Notes: generated by a model from the letters alone, not told the origin. DNA of 64,000 nucleotides from Plecoglossus altivelis (GCA_036571765.1 BROE01000010.1:11646034-11710033), one strand, 5' to 3'; counted from the stretch's first letter, positions 26,768 through 41,576 are shown. Numbers and translations: made by a program.

Positions 26768-28548
26768 GTTCCTCACCCTGCAGTTTCTTCTTTTTTTTTT
26801 GTCGGCGGGGCAGAACCTTGTTAGCCGCCCCCCACCTTCGCCAGCCTCCGTGCGGCCCCCCCCTGCCCATTAGTCAGCGGGGGCACTTAAGTGAAATATT
26901 ATAAATAATCCACAGTATTGAAATCTTTTATCAGCTGTGTCACTTTCATTATTCAATAAGCGATTAGTAACAGTCTCCCAATTTAGCCATTAAGCACTGG
27001 GCGCGTGGGGCCGCTCGGCGGCTGTCAGGCTGGGGGGGGGGGGCGCATGTGACAGGGCGGCTTTGTGTGTTGGGCTGTGGGAGGGTGGGGGGGGTGGATG
27101 AAGTATCAGCCTGTCACGACCCTTCGTTATTCATGAGGGGGACCGCCCCTCTCTCCTCTCACCCAGGTAGGGCCACCGGCACAGGCAGGTCCATCTCTCT
27201 CTCCCCCCCTCTCCCTTCCTCCCCCTTTCTCGTGCTCTAAATCATTATCTTGAGCGCAGCCTATCGCTGCGTGCCACGAGACACACACACACACACACTA
27301 CCCTTTGTTCCTCTCTTTTCTGAGCTTGTGTGCCATGCCAAAGGACAAAATGACTTTATTAATTAAAGGTGCAATAGATAAGATTTTCTCAGTTAAAAAA
27401 AATGTACCTTAAGAAAGGTTTTGTCCCCTATGAACATGTTGTGTATGCTCTGTTGTTTAGTCACAGACAGCTCATTGGAATAGAGATTTCACATTTTGGA
27501 GAGGCCCGCTACTTTCCAGCCAATTACATTCAAGCAATCCTGTTCTAACCAATCGCCTTTGTCGAAGCTAGCTCAACACCTTGGGTTATTTGATGTAACC
27601 ACTGTCCATCAAACGAAAGCTGGAGGAAAGCTCAGAAGGTCAGACAGGAATAGGAGCTGGCGATTCTAATATTCTATTGTTTGGTAACTATTGTTAGACT
27701 GGGAACCAGACTAATCTGGCCACCCTCCCATTCAACATGATTTGCCCCCAGCCAGAATCTAGCCGGGCCAACCACATCTGTTTATCTGATCAGTAGTATA
27801 CATCCAATTGCATTCAGAGGCACTTTGGTCTGTGCTTAATGCCCCTTGGAAATTGAAATTGTTTCCACAATAACTCCCTTTTGCAAATGAGTCTGGCGAT
27901 GAACTCACCTATTACAGCTTTTAACCTTTATTCAAACACAACTATGTTCACATGCAAACTAATATGGAATTGGACCACGCTGTGCTAATACGCCTGACTG
28001 ATGCTTAAGCTACCTCTCTCTTTCTTACTCTCTCTCTTGCTCTCTCACTCTTCCCCCTCTCTTTTCCTCTTTTTGGCACATAAAACTTCATGCATACTTT
28101 CCTTCATAACTTTTCCACTTTGAATTGTCCTCCAACAGTACACACACACAAACACACACACACACCCAGCAAACACACACACAAACAAAAAAACACACAC
28201 ACACACGCCCAACACACACACACACACCTGCATCAGTCCCATAATGACCCTGCTGCTGCAGAGTCTTTGCCTGAGCGCTCGTCGTTAACTAACCAGGGCT
28301 CTTGTCTGATACCGGGGGCTCCTTGCGGAGCAGGAGCTTTGAAACAGGATCCGGTTGGTTCGGGAAGGGGGGGGGCAGGGGGGGTGTGTGTGAGAGAACA
28401 GAGGTAGGCCTCACACGGCAACCAGCTGTACCTACCACCATGTCAGGACATTCCTCAGGACAGGGAACACAGCTCCGCTGTCTGTGTGCGCCTTCCCTCT
28501 CTCTCTCTCTCTCTCCTCTCTCTCTCCCCTCTCTTCTCTCTTTTCTTC

Positions 28549-28580
<32 letters not shown>

Positions 28581-28950
28581 AGGTGAACAGGGTGTTTAGA
28601 AAGATGACCTCTGATTTGATTAAACGAATGGAAGAGTTGCCTTTCCTTGTCTCCCCCCCTGCCACACACACACACACACACACATACCATGTTACCCCAC
28701 AGGTAGGCATAGCCTAATGGGTACCCCCACAGCACCTGTGCGGCCGTTTAATGAGCTGTGATGTTGGGGGTCTAAGGCTCCCAGGTCAAGTCAAGTCAGG
28801 GGACCCCACAGGTGTCATCTAGGGGGGGCCACGCGTGGTAGAGGGGGACCCAGGTGGCTTCACCCAGGATCATAAAGAGCACGCCTAACATGCACACACT
28901 CCTTAGGGATGGGTTAGTTTGCATATCTCTGAGATCTCAGATTCTCAAAA

Positions 28951-28989
<39 letters not shown>

Positions 28990-29321
28990 CTTGTGAAGGC
29001 ATTCAGAACGTCAGTCTTAGTGCTGGAAGCAGGTGGAGGAACAGCCATGACACCAAGGCAGGTACAACATTTCCACCCCTGTAGCTTTTCCTATTCAGCA
29101 GGAGTGAACGTACCCCTACTCCCACTCCCACACCTCTGCCACCTCCCCCTGGAATGAGCATGTGACAAATGTTCCCAGGAGCCCGAAGCCTGGAGAACAT
29201 AACAGGTGACAACAGAACGCCCAGGTGGGTCGGGGCAAGGCGTGGAACTAGTGTGAATGTTTGCAAGAGCCGAGCCCCGCACCTCATCAAAAGTGACGTC
29301 GCAGGGCAAGAGAAGCGTAGA

Positions 29322-29366
<45 letters not shown>

Positions 29367-32300
29367 AACGAACATGTTTCAATTGATACATAGCCCAACC
29401 TTCAAGTGCTCTTCTGCCTTCGTCTGTTCTGTCTTCTCCGCCCATTTCCTCTGCTCATCCAGCCCCTCCCCCTGCCACGCCCAGCCCCTCCCCCTCTCCA
29501 CACTGCCACCCTCTGACACCTGACTCTCCCTTTCTTCTCTACATCCCTTTTTTCCCCCTATTTGTCGTCTTCTGTGTCACGTCGCTCTCCCACCGTCCTC
29601 TGTTTCTGTCGTCTCCTCCGTCTCTCTTTCCGTCCGTCTCTCTTTCTGTCCGTCTCTCTCTCTGCTTCCTGCCGTCGGGGACGCAGCCAAGCGCAAAGCG
29701 TGGAAACTTTACCGTGTCGGTAGTCTGCGCGACATATACAGCAGCAGCCTCAACTCGGAAGGTAACTACTGCAGCAGGACCGTGAGGTGGCCGGCTGGCC
29801 GGCTGGCCAGGGGCACGACAGCAACCACACCACCCCCACATACACACCTTCCCTCGCCAAGCCCGGCCTGTCAGGAAACTATTCTGGACCCTGTCCCCTG
29901 TGAAGACACATTTCCTTGTGTGAACACGTTTCCCTCACGTCTTCAGTTGACCTCTCCCTGTCTTCCCCCTCTTCCACCCTCTCTGGATGGATAGATGGTA
30001 TTGTATAGATGGATGGATGGATATTGATAGATAGATGGAAGGATGGACGGCCATTGGATGGATGTAGGGATGCATGGCTGTTGGATGAATGGCTATTGGA
30101 TAGATGGATGGATGGCTATTGGATAGATGGATGGCTATTGGATGGATGGATATTGGATAGATGGATGGATGGCTATTGGATGGATGGATGGCTATTGGAT
30201 AGATGGATGGATGGCTATTGGATAGATGGATGGATGGCTATGAATGGATGGCTATTGGATAGATGGATGGCTATTGGATAGATGGATGGATGGCTATTGG
30301 ATAGATGGATGGATGGCTATTGGATGGATGGATGGATGGCTATTGGATAGATGGATGGATGGCTATTGGATAGATGGCTATTGGATAGATGGATGGATGG
30401 CTATTGGATAGATGGATGGATGGCTATTGGATAGATGGATGGATGGCTATTGGATAGATGGATGGATGGCTATGAATGGATGGCTATTGGATAGACCCCC
30501 CCCCCACCATCACATGCATGAATGTGTATTTGTTTGTGTGTGTGTGTGTGAGTGTGTGTGTATGTGTGTGTGTGCATGCTGCTACTGTATGTGGGTTCAT
30601 CCAGATGTTCCCTTCCTGATTGCTGTGCTTCATGTTGAACCGTACAAAGCTCAACAGCCCCTCCTGAGTGTTAAGCCCCACCCTCACACCCCCTCTACAC
30701 ATTGCGAAGGTCAGAGTGGGGGGTCGAGATTCAGCTTGACTCACAATCCTACCCCCCCCCCCATTATTATTTACTTGTATTAAAAGAAAATACATATATA
30801 TTTCTAGGACTGGAACAATTGGCTGCGATATTTTCCAGGTTATTAATGTTGTAAAAGGGTGCGGATAATATGAGGAGTAATGACCTGTATCACAAAGCAA
30901 TACTGTGCGCGGTGACATTTAAGGGTTTAATTTGTGTTTCCTGCGAACACACCGCCACCTCTCTCCCCTTCCCCTTTTCCTCTGTTATGCGACCCCCCCC
31001 CCCCCTCCCTCCCCCCTCTTATGGGGCCCCTGTCACAGCCCGTGGCCAGGCCCCATATGCATGTTCACGTCCCCTCTTCCCGCCCTCCGACCGCGTGGAA
31101 ACAGTGTATATTTGCAATATGCCGTTTTGCTGTTAAAGGTTGCCCATGTCAGAGTTCACAAATTGCCTTAACGCCTCTCTCTCTTCCCCGCTCCCACCCT
31201 CTCTGTCTCTCTCTTCCCGGCTCCCACCCTCTCTCTCTCTATCTCTATCTCTCTCCCCACTCTAACTCATTCCCTTTCTCTTATTTCTCTCACTCTTTCT
31301 CTCCCTCTCCTTCGCTCTCTCTGTTGGCCTTAGTAGCTCGGAGCACTAGTGTAATTACTAAGCAGCATGGTGACCAAGAGGGATGTGTGTGTATTTCTGT
31401 GTGTGTGTTTGTGTGTGTATTTCTCTGTGTGTGTGTGTGTCCCTTAGTGGGTTTGTATGGGGGGGATGGGGGGGAGGGGCTGATGAGACTTAACCTATCA
31501 GTTTCAGATATGTGTACAAGTCCCAAATCTGTAGTTCCTATCGCAGCGCAGGAATCAGGTCCCTGTTTTGATTGGCTGATCCCAGCCTGAGAGGGCAGCA
31601 CAGGCTGACTGTAGACTGTAGACTTATGCGAGTCGCATGAGCTCCATGCAATAGCCGCCTCATTTTGGGATTCTGCAGAGGAAAATTGGGCGCGGGGGAG
31701 CTGTACCTTGTAGGGGGTCACTCAATTGCACACACTAATGCCCTCTGATTTCGATTTTGAAATGCATTACTCGACTCCAGAATGCACAGAGGTTGGGTGG
31801 CGTGGTGAGAAGGAGGTGGGTTCTTGGGCGGGGGGGCGGTTGCAACAGCATTTATTCTATGCTACAAAGAAAGCAGCCGGGCTTCTGGATTGTTGGGTTT
31901 CCGTAATTTCAACATCCACCACGCCTCGCCTCCACCGCCCCCCCCACCCTTGCTCTCACGCCCACTCCCACCTCCACAAAAAGGGGTGAGCGGAATTTAA
32001 TTATGACGGGAACATTGTTCCTGACCCCACAGGGCTCCAAACGTTTGAAAGGTGGGCCCCAGTGTAGAGGAGTGAGACAGCTACCTCAGTCCCAGGAGCC
32101 TTCTCACACAGACACACGCACAGACACACACACACAGTCACACATGCATGTAAACAAAGTCTTGAAGGTGTTCTTGGGTACAGTGTGAAAAGGAATGAGA
32201 CCATCCTCTAGAATGAAATCATATCGTCCTTGTCTTGCTGCCATTTCAGAGACGTCCCCCCCTTAATGTCTCCCTGTTCCCCTCAGCGGTGGAGAGGCGA

Positions 32301-35300
32301 GGAGGGGCAGAGTAAACTGAGACTGGGCCCAGGGGACGCACCAATGTCCACCTGGAGCTTTATAGTAGACCCATTCATTCTTTGATCATAGAAGGGTTAA
32401 CGTGAGGTCACACCACAAGGCATGGATCGAGAGCGGTCTGGTCTACTCGCAGCACATAGCACATACATACGCTCAGATAGAAACATCCAGAAGATCGAGC
32501 TCAGGTTCCACAACTTTGAGAAACATTTCTTCTGTAAGAAACCTTTTCAGGTGAGAATAATCAGTTAAACCTTTAAGACTGCTCCCCCTGTCCTTCAGTC
32601 TTCATCCAGGAAGTTGTAGAATGTTCCAGCTCTCTGTTTAGAGATGTGGAGAGTGGGGGGGGGGCTTCTCTAGACAGACAGGGCCTTCCATTGATTAGCT
32701 CCCAGCCCCCGGAGGGCCCCGGCTTCAGCTTGACCGGTCTGAGATGATCCCAATTAGTCAGATGGCTGTTTGAGGCAGGGTGGAAAGTTCTCCTCCATCA
32801 CTGGAGCCGCTCGCGTCTGATTCAACCTTTAATCTTCTCCTGGTGAAATGAGCTTCGCTTCCCGGGCACATCAGTGAGCCGTTTTTCAGAAAGAAACGAC
32901 GAAGAGAAGAGAGAAGGAAGAGGAGGGGGGGGGATTTGTTGGGAGATGTGAGAGGATTGGTATTGGCTCTGTCTGTCTTTGTCTGTCTCTGTCTGTCTTT
33001 GTCTGTCTTTGTCCGTCTTTGTCTCTGTCTGTCTCTGTCTGTCTCTGTCTGTCTCTGGCTTGAAGAGCTGAGAGAGATTTGACGGTTGGGGGGGCGGGGG
33101 GGAGCGAGGATGTTCTATGTTGGTTGGCGATGGCGAACCGGCCTGTCTTTGCTCCCCCACCCAGAGTGGATGATGCAGCGCTTGGGGGAGCTGATGGCAG
33201 GAGAGCCCTCCAGGTGTGCGTGAGGCCAGGCGCCAACACTCCTGGTCCTTCTCTGGCAGCCTGGCGCTGCCTTCAGCCGGGAGCTCCACACGGGGAGCCC
33301 TGTGATTAGCAACGGGGGGGGGGGGGGGGGGGGGGGGGGGGTCAGTGAGCCGTTTTTTCAGAAAGAAACGAGCGAAGAGAAGAGAGAAGAGAGGAATGGG
33401 GGGGGATTTTGGGGAGATTTGTTGAGAGGAATGTTGGTATTGGCGCTGTCTGTCTATTGTCTGCTCTGTCTGTCTTTTGTCGGTCTTTGTCTGGTATTGG
33501 TCTCATGTCTGTCTCTGTCTGTCATCTGATCGTCTCTTGGCTTGAGAGCTGAGAGGAATTTGTGACGGTTTGGGGGGGGGGAGCGAGGATGTTCTATGTT
33601 GGTTGGCGATGGCGAACCGGCCTGTCTTTGCTCCCCCACCCAGAGTGGATGATGCAGCGCTTGGGGGAGCTGATGGCAGGAGAGCCCTCCAGGTGTGCGT
33701 GAGGCCAGGCGCCAACACTCCTGGTCCTTCTCTGGCAGCCTGGCGCTGCCTTCAGCCGGGAGCTCCACACGGGGAGCCCTGTGATTAGCAACGGGGGGGG
33801 CAGGGCGGTGGGCACCGCGAGGGGCGAGTGGGCAGCGACTGCCTCTGATTGGCGCTCTTCTGTTTTTTAATTGTGCTAGCCCCCATCCCTCCCTCCCTCC
33901 CCGCTCGTTGGAGTAAATTGTAAACGGAACCGAGTCTGTGTCAGATCCCACTTGTCCAGGAGATGGGAGCTAGGGGGGTTTAGAGGGGGGGGGCTCATCA
34001 GAGAGACTCCTCACAGCCATCTGTGCGCCGCCAGGTTTGCCCCCAGCCCACCTCTGATTTCGACCTTTTTTTTTTGTTGTTGTTAACAGTTTCCAAATGT
34101 GACCCCCCCCCCCACTGACCCGTTTCTTTTACACATCCAGACACACGCGCACACTCTCTGTCTCTGTCTGTCCCTGTCCCTGTCTCTGTCTGTCCCTGTC
34201 CCTGTCTCTGTCTGTCCCTGTCCCTGTCTCTGTCTGTCCCTGTCTCTACGTGAGCCCTCACTATCTCAGTGGTCTACAGGCCCGCCTCTTAACTGTGGCC
34301 AAGTTAGGATCACACACACACGTATGCCATCGCTAATTAACTCCTGATCGGCCCATTAACCTATGGGGGTTCTACATGTAGTAGATCCATATGTCCTCCT
34401 GTGTGAGGCCTCTGATTGTAATGACTGACCTTTCCTCCGGCACACTGACTGGGTCCTGGGGCCAGTGGGGCCCAGTAATTGGGGCAGGGGATGTATCTTG
34501 GCCAGAGGGTGGGCCGGGGGTCAAATGTCAGTTGGGATCCATGGCCTTCCAAACAGGTGGCCCCTGGGTGTTTCTGCTCGAAGGAAAAGCTTGACTAAGT
34601 TGTGACGGGTCGTGTCATGCGAACGACCAATAAGGGTTCAGTCGTATTCCTTGTGCGTGTGCTGGTCAGGGTCTGTGTGTGGTGAGGTGGCTGGCGCCTG
34701 AACGCTGCCTCGGCCTGAACGCTGCTTCAGCCTGAACGCTGCCTCGGCCTGAACGCTGCTTCAGCCTGAACGCTGCTTCATCCTGAACGCTGCCTCGGCC
34801 TGAACGCTGCCTCGGCCTGAACGCTGCCTCGGCCTGAACGCTGCTTCAGCCTGAACGCTGCTTCAGCCTGTAACGGATGCTGTGAACTGTGTGTTTACGC
34901 TTCACGAGTGGCCTCACTCTGACGTTGTCCTCTGTCTGTGTCTTTCTGTCTGTGTCTTTCTGTCTGTGTCTTTCTGTCTGTGTCTTTCTGTCTGTGTTTG
35001 CAGAACAAGAGGAGAACTTTGAGTTCACCATCGTGTCCTTGACGGGCCAGACATGGCACTTTGAGGCCACCTCGTACGAGGAGCGAGACGCCTGGGTCCA
35101 GGCCATCGAGAGCCAGATCCTGGCCAGTCTGCAGTCCTGCGAGAGCAGCAAGAACAAGGTAGAACACCGCTCTAGAACAGTACCACACCAAGGTAGAACA
35201 CCCGTCTAGAACAGTACCACACCAAGGTAGAACACCCCTCTAGAACAGCACCACACCAAGTTAGAACACCCCTCTAGAACAGTACCACACCAAGATAGAA

Positions 35301-35742
35301 CACCCCTCTAGAACAGTACCACATCAAGATAGAACACCCTATAGAACAGTACCACACCAAGATAGAACACCCCTCTAGAACAGTACCACACCAAGATAGA
35401 ACATCCCTCTAGAACAGTACCACACCAATATAGAACACCCCTCTAGAACAGTACCACACCAAGATGGAACACCCCTCTAGAACAGTACCACACCAAGATA
35501 GAACACCCTTATAGAACAGTACCACACCAAGATAGAACACCCCTCTAGAACAGTACCACACCAAGATAGAACACCCCTCTAGAACAGTTCCACACCAAGA
35601 TAGAACAATAAAATAACAAGCAGCCTAAGACAAGACAAAGACTGGTCCCATTACATACAGGCTTTAGTCTTACGCACACTGGCCAATGCAAGGTTTTAAC
35701 ATCTTAAATCGTAGTTTGCCAACATAGATACGACACACACGC

Positions 35743-35809
<67 letters not shown>

Positions 35810-36519
35810 CTCGCTCTCGCTCACTCACCTGCTCATGGTTGGTCAGTCGCACAGACGCACGTACCCCACGCACACACACATAATTACAAGTGGCAATTAC
35901 TGTAAATATAGCCAGAGCTTTGCCATTTCCCAGCCTGTATGCAGGCAAGGTGGAGACTGAGCAGGCCTGTGTTGATGCCTCAGGCCTCGGACTATTGCTC
36001 TTTTGGAAAAGCCTTTATTACACTTCCCCTTTCCCTTTGTTTGCAGTGTTAGTTGTTCACACACACACACACACACACACACATGCGCTCATGAATAGCG
36101 TAGGTAGGTGTGTGTGTGTGGTGTCGCTTGCTCGCAAACATGCACATCTGTGCATTTGGACAAGTATAACTGTTAACAGAATGTGTGCCCCAGTCCCGGT
36201 CGTAACTGTGCGTGTGTGTACATGTGTGCTTCCTTCCCCTTCCTCAGTCTCGTCTGACCAGCCAGACAGAGGCCCTGGCGCTCCAGTCTGTGAGGGCCCT
36301 GCGGGGGAACTCTCGCTGTGTCGACTGTGAGGCCCAGAGTGAGTACACATGCACTCATGCTACACACACACACACACACACCCATGGTCTCAGAACCACA
36401 TCATGGAGTATAGACATAATAGGCACTTATACTGTTGGACTCTCCTAACAGATCTGTGTTTTCTGTCTGCCTGCCTGCCTGCCTGCCTCCCTCCCTCCCT
36501 CTCTGCCTGCCTGCCTGCC

Positions 36520-36568
<49 letters not shown>

Positions 36569-39500
36569 GCTCCTTCCAGATCCCGACTGGGCCAGTCTGA
36601 ACCTGGGGGCACTGATCTGCATCGAGTGCTCAGGAATCCACAGGAACCTGGGGACCCACCTGTCCCGCGTGCGCTCCCTGGACCTGGACGAGTGGCCCCT
36701 GGAGCTCATCAAGGTCATGTCGGCCATCGGCAACGAGCTGGCCAACAGCGTGTGGGAGGCCAACGCCCAGGGCAGCCTCAAGCCTGCTCCTGACGCCAGC
36801 AGGTAAGAGGAGCCCCCTCCCTCCGTCCCTCGCTGGCCTTCCAGCTCCTCCTCCATGGGTTGGTCCAGGTCGTGTCTCTCAAGTTTGTGTTGTGTCTTCA
36901 GACTTCCTCTACAGCATGCCCAGCTATGGAAACAAGTCATAGTTAAGGTCCTATCTAGAACTGTCTAATTCCTTATTTTAAGGCGATTTGTCGTTAGAAG
37001 ATCGTCTGGACCTTCTGGTGTGGATGGTGCAATACCTGTTGGAGTAGATAGGAGGCAGTAGTTGTGAATGTAGTTTGGCTAACAGAATTACAAGGCTAAG
37101 ATAGCAATTAGGCTGCTGACGGTGGAAACTGGCAACAATCACTGAGGTTCAGCCTAGTATTTGCGGGTGTGTGTTGGGATTAGTGCATGTGCGTGTAGGC
37201 ATGTTAAATACATGCGTGCAATTGACATGCACGCTTACCGTGCGTGCGTGCGCGTGTCAGTCAGCATCTGCGTCGAGGCTGTGTAATTACGGGGCCCTGG
37301 ACTCCAGCAGCCATCATAACAAATTAGAGCTGACTGCCAGCCACATAAATATCGACTTCCCATTTTCCCCCTGTGCTCATTACTCACCAGAAGCACCTTA
37401 TAATTACTCTGCCCCCTCCACCAAAAATCTTTCACTATGGATCCACCGGTTTCCTCCGACTCCCCACCCCCACCTCTTCGTCCATCAGTCGGCTAATGCA
37501 TTTATTGCCGCTCATGTAGCCATTTATTTCTGTATTTGGGGGGGTATGTATTCCCTGTTGGGCGTTAGGGAGCAGATTACTGAGGGAGTCAATATTATCA
37601 CAATCAGCCTTGGCTGCTGTATGGGGCTCTGCAGTGATCTCTGTCCTTCAGCCCTGCAGTCCTGGACCGCTCCAGGGCTGGGCCGCTCCAGGGCTGGGCC
37701 GCTCCAGGGCTGGACCGCTCCAGGGCTGGGCCGCTCCAGGGCTGGACCGCTCCAGGGCTGGGATGCTCGCTGTTTCCCCAGCCCCCCGTCCCCCCCTGTC
37801 TCCCCCCCGTCCCCCCTCCCTGCGCTGCCCTGCTCTGGTGCCCAGTGTAGCCCTGACAAACACACACACACGCTTACACATATACACAGGCCCTTACATG
37901 CATTCGCTCGCTTGTGCGCACGTACAGTCACACATGAGCTCACACGCGCACGCTCATGTGCACGCTCATACACACACGCTCATGCACACACGCTCATGCA
38001 CACACGCTCATGCACACATGCTCATACACACACACGCTCATACACACACGCTCATACACACACGTTTAGTGGTTTTATGAAGGGTTTATGGGGCGCTGGT
38101 GACGGCCTGTGAAATGGTGTGTACCAACTTGTCAGTGGGATCAGTGTCACATGAAGAGACTGGACTGTGGTCTGTGTCGAACACGCGCTACACCCAGTGG
38201 CAAACAAAAGCGACCAACGAAAAAAACTTGTTTACTGAATCAAACATGAATTTGTAGGGTTTTTTTTTTATAGTTTTGAATGTCGCTTAATCCGTTGGCT
38301 GGCTGTTTCTCGTGGTTCGTTTCTGTTCGGATCAGAGGAGATAACGCCGGGAGACATTACTGCCGCTGTCCAGTGCTGACGGAACAGGAGGAGAAAGGTT
38401 TTGTAGGTACAAAAAGGCCGTCTCCGTGTTCAGACTCTGCGGCTGATAAATGGAAATAAGCCCTCCCTCGTGGTCTCTCAGCTGAGTAATAGAGGCAGAA
38501 ATTTCATTTTGCAAGTGGCTGATTTAATGATCCAAAGGGTAATTAATGGCCTGATTATCTTAATGTTAAATATGGCCAGCAGCAATTAGACTGACCTCCT
38601 GCCTGTCAAGGTCTGGCCCACTCGCGCCGTCCAATTAGGTCCTGTTTGGGGGTGGGGGAGGGGAGGGACAGAGAGGGAGGGAGACGAAGGTGTAGTGGGT
38701 GAGGGGGGGCATGGCGGGGGGAGAGCATTAGTATGGCAGTCAGTTTTAAACACCTACATTTTTCCTCATTCTCCCCCTCCTCCTTTTTTCCCCTCCTTTC
38801 CCCTCTCCTCCTCCTCCACCCCCTCCTCCTCCCCCTCGTCCTCCTCTTCCACCCCCTCCTCCTCCTCCACCCCCTCCTCTTCCACCCCCTCTTTCCTCTC
38901 CCTCCTCTCCCTGTGATGGGACCGGAGGGAGGAATTATGCATGGGGCGATCACACGCAGTGTCACTGCTGTAGCCACCACACGGACCTGATGAGCTATGT
39001 GACACAGCCTAGCCAGGCGGCACTGCTGCTATCATCATCCTCATCATCATCATCTACCCCCCTCCCCCCCGACATGTTTCCTCTCCCTGCGATTCCTTCA
39101 CGTGGGAGGCCGCACTCGTCACATCTCCCCCGTGTAAATTACGGGCGACGGTTTCCTGTCCGCCAAGCACAGAAAACAACGGGAAGCCACTGTTAAGGAA
39201 GGGTGAGAAGGGAAGAAAAAAAAGACGTTATATTTGGATGGCGTTTGACAGGAAACAAAATGGCCTCCCTGCGGAGGCCGGTTGCCAGGGGAGCGGACAA
39301 TGTCGGCGGCGCTCTTGAAAACCCTCGGCCCGCATCATCGTGACTGTGAAACACGGTGCCAACAGCTCCTCAGCCGCAGGGCGGCGGCGCCGGGGAGGGG
39401 AGGGGCCTGTAACTTGTAATCGTGTCTTCCTGAAGCCCTGCGTCGTGTGACAAACAGCCCCGACCCAAAGCTCCTGGACCTTCCCTAAACGCACACATTA

Positions 39501-41576
39501 ACCTCTCGCTGGCCGCAGTTAGCAGCCAGACCCTCTGGGGCCACCGGGCACCGGTGTGGGGCCAGCTGATGCCCAGCCCGGGGGGGGAGGGTGGGGGGGG
39601 GTGTGCTAAGAATGGGCACGTCGTCCTCATTTGGCACCACGGCTCCGACCCATGTCCGGCGCTCATTGTTTTAATTATGTGACGACGTGCATGGACACCC
39701 GCATGGACACGACTCTTCCAGCCCCCCTTTCCTCCTTCCACCCCCCCCCCCACCCCCCTCATTTGATGGGGCGCATTATCAAGCCCGGGTGCACAGGAGT
39801 GACAGCTCAGCTAATTGAGCCCCGGCGGTGACTTATCGGGATTGCGGCGTGCGACGGCAGCCATTGTCATTGTCCACCCCCTCCCTCTCCCCCCTCTTGT
39901 ATCTCTCCCTCTCCACCCTCTGTATCTTTCCCTCTCCTCCCTCTGTATCTCTCCCTCTCCACCCTCTGTATCTCTCCCTCTCCACCCTCTGTATCTCTCC
40001 CTCTCCCCCCTCTGTATCTCTCCCTCTCCCCCCTCTGCGTTATGCCGACGCTTGGCAGCCTGTCGGGGCGCGTGAGCGTCTGGGCCTCTCCGCAGCCCCG
40101 CCCCACCCCACCGACCGATGTCCATCCGTCCCCTGGTCCTTGTCCGTGTCCCTCTCCTCGGGGAGGAGCACCTAAGCAGTGGTCAGTCAGGGAGCGTGTC
40201 TGCTGGTTCTACCTCCTGTCTGGGGAGCAGCTGGGAGGCCCCCCACAGCCTCGCCCTCGTCAAAGAGGGCGCCAGCGAGAGGGGAGCGCGCTCCGTCCTG
40301 ATGAGACGGCTGAGGGATGGCGAGGCGGCACCCGGGCAGACGCTCGTCGGCCCGCCGCGCACTTAACATGGCGTCTCCATGACGAATGCCCGGCCAGTAA
40401 TAATTCAGCAGCTGGTTGGCTGTGCTGCGAGGGGAGGGAGAAGGGAGCGAGAGGCTTTATGGGAACAGATCAGTCTTGCTCCCTTAAAGGAAGGGCAGCG
40501 CTAACAGATTTAAAATTAGACCCAGGCCAGGCTTTTAATCTGGACTGGGGTGCAGGTGCAGCAAGCCCTCCCCCTCCACCTCCACCTCCCCCCTCCACCT
40601 CCCCCTCCAAAGTGACAGTGAGATTGGACTCTGGGGAGCAAAGGGGGCCAGGGGGGCTGGGATGAGGATGGGGGGGGGGGGGCTGAGGACTACTGACTAC
40701 ATCATGGCATAATTACCCCCCAGGGCAGTGCAAGGGGAGGGGGGGTTGTGAGGGACAAGCGATGGGGTCTGGGGTCTGCGTGGGACCCCCCCCCCTTGTA
40801 TCTCTAGCTGGGGCTCTTAATACAACAGCCGTGTGGCTGAGTTAGGGTGTCAGCAGTATGATGCTCGATTCTAGCAAATGGCAGAGTCTGTCTGCCTCGC
40901 CGCGCTGGGCGCACGTGTGGGTTCTGAATGTTCCGGAAAGAGTGAGGAAGACCCAGCCTGTCCTCTGTGTTGAGGTCCATTTCATGCGTGTGGGTTAACT
41001 ATCTGATCCGTCACCCTATCTTACAGCCATTATCAGTAGCCCCACTGACATGAACCAGGGCATACCCTGCACGCATGCACACACACACACACTCACACAC
41101 ACACACATTCCTCTTACAGGCAGTTGCAAACGTTCAAAATAATTGGCCTCTACATTCTAATTCATCTGTAGAAGAAAAGGAGCCCTTGATTAAATTAGCC
41201 CTAATAGACATTCTTTATTTCCATGACTGCTTACCACAGGCAGTAATCCTGTCCCCCAACTAGGTTAACAAGCCGTCCAATCTCCTATTGACATGAAGCC
41301 GGCTGAGGAGAGGCGATCACAAAGCCATCCCTGCGTTGTCATCACAAGGAGAAATGCTAATAGGAACTAAGAGGACAAACTAAAGGGGCTTTTTTTATGC
41401 CTGAGTCATCGGATTATCTCGCCCCTCCTCCCCCATGCGTCCATATCTGTGTTTTTCCCCCAATTTAATAACGAAGAAATAAATAACATGAATAAGCGTG
41501 TCTGTCTCTCTATCTCTCTGTCTTTCTCTCTGTCTCTCTCTCTCACTCTCTCTTTGTCTCTCTCTCTCTCTTTCTG

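Larger units (their letters stand above)
25584..29686 (+). other. agap1: agap1 intron 8
   Basis: This intron separates the two cassette exons. It contains a palindromic MITE (25707-25858), an AT-rich complex island (26885-27010), a possible older interspersed repeat (27365-27620), and CA, GT and CT runs. Confidence 0.85.
29762..35003 (+). other. agap1: agap1 intron 9
   Basis: A 5.2-kb intron with a GGAT/GGCTATT minisatellite (29990-30497), a roughly 460-bp direct duplication (32871-33320 and 33342-33800), CTGT and CTGTCC runs, a 17-bp minisatellite (34696-34870) and a 14-bp repeat ahead of the acceptor. No exon was recognised. Confidence 0.85.

Noticed and set aside
33079..33309. A repeated 76-codon frame present in both duplication copies
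   Set aside because: It recurs only because the DNA is duplicated; there is no known domain or codon signal.
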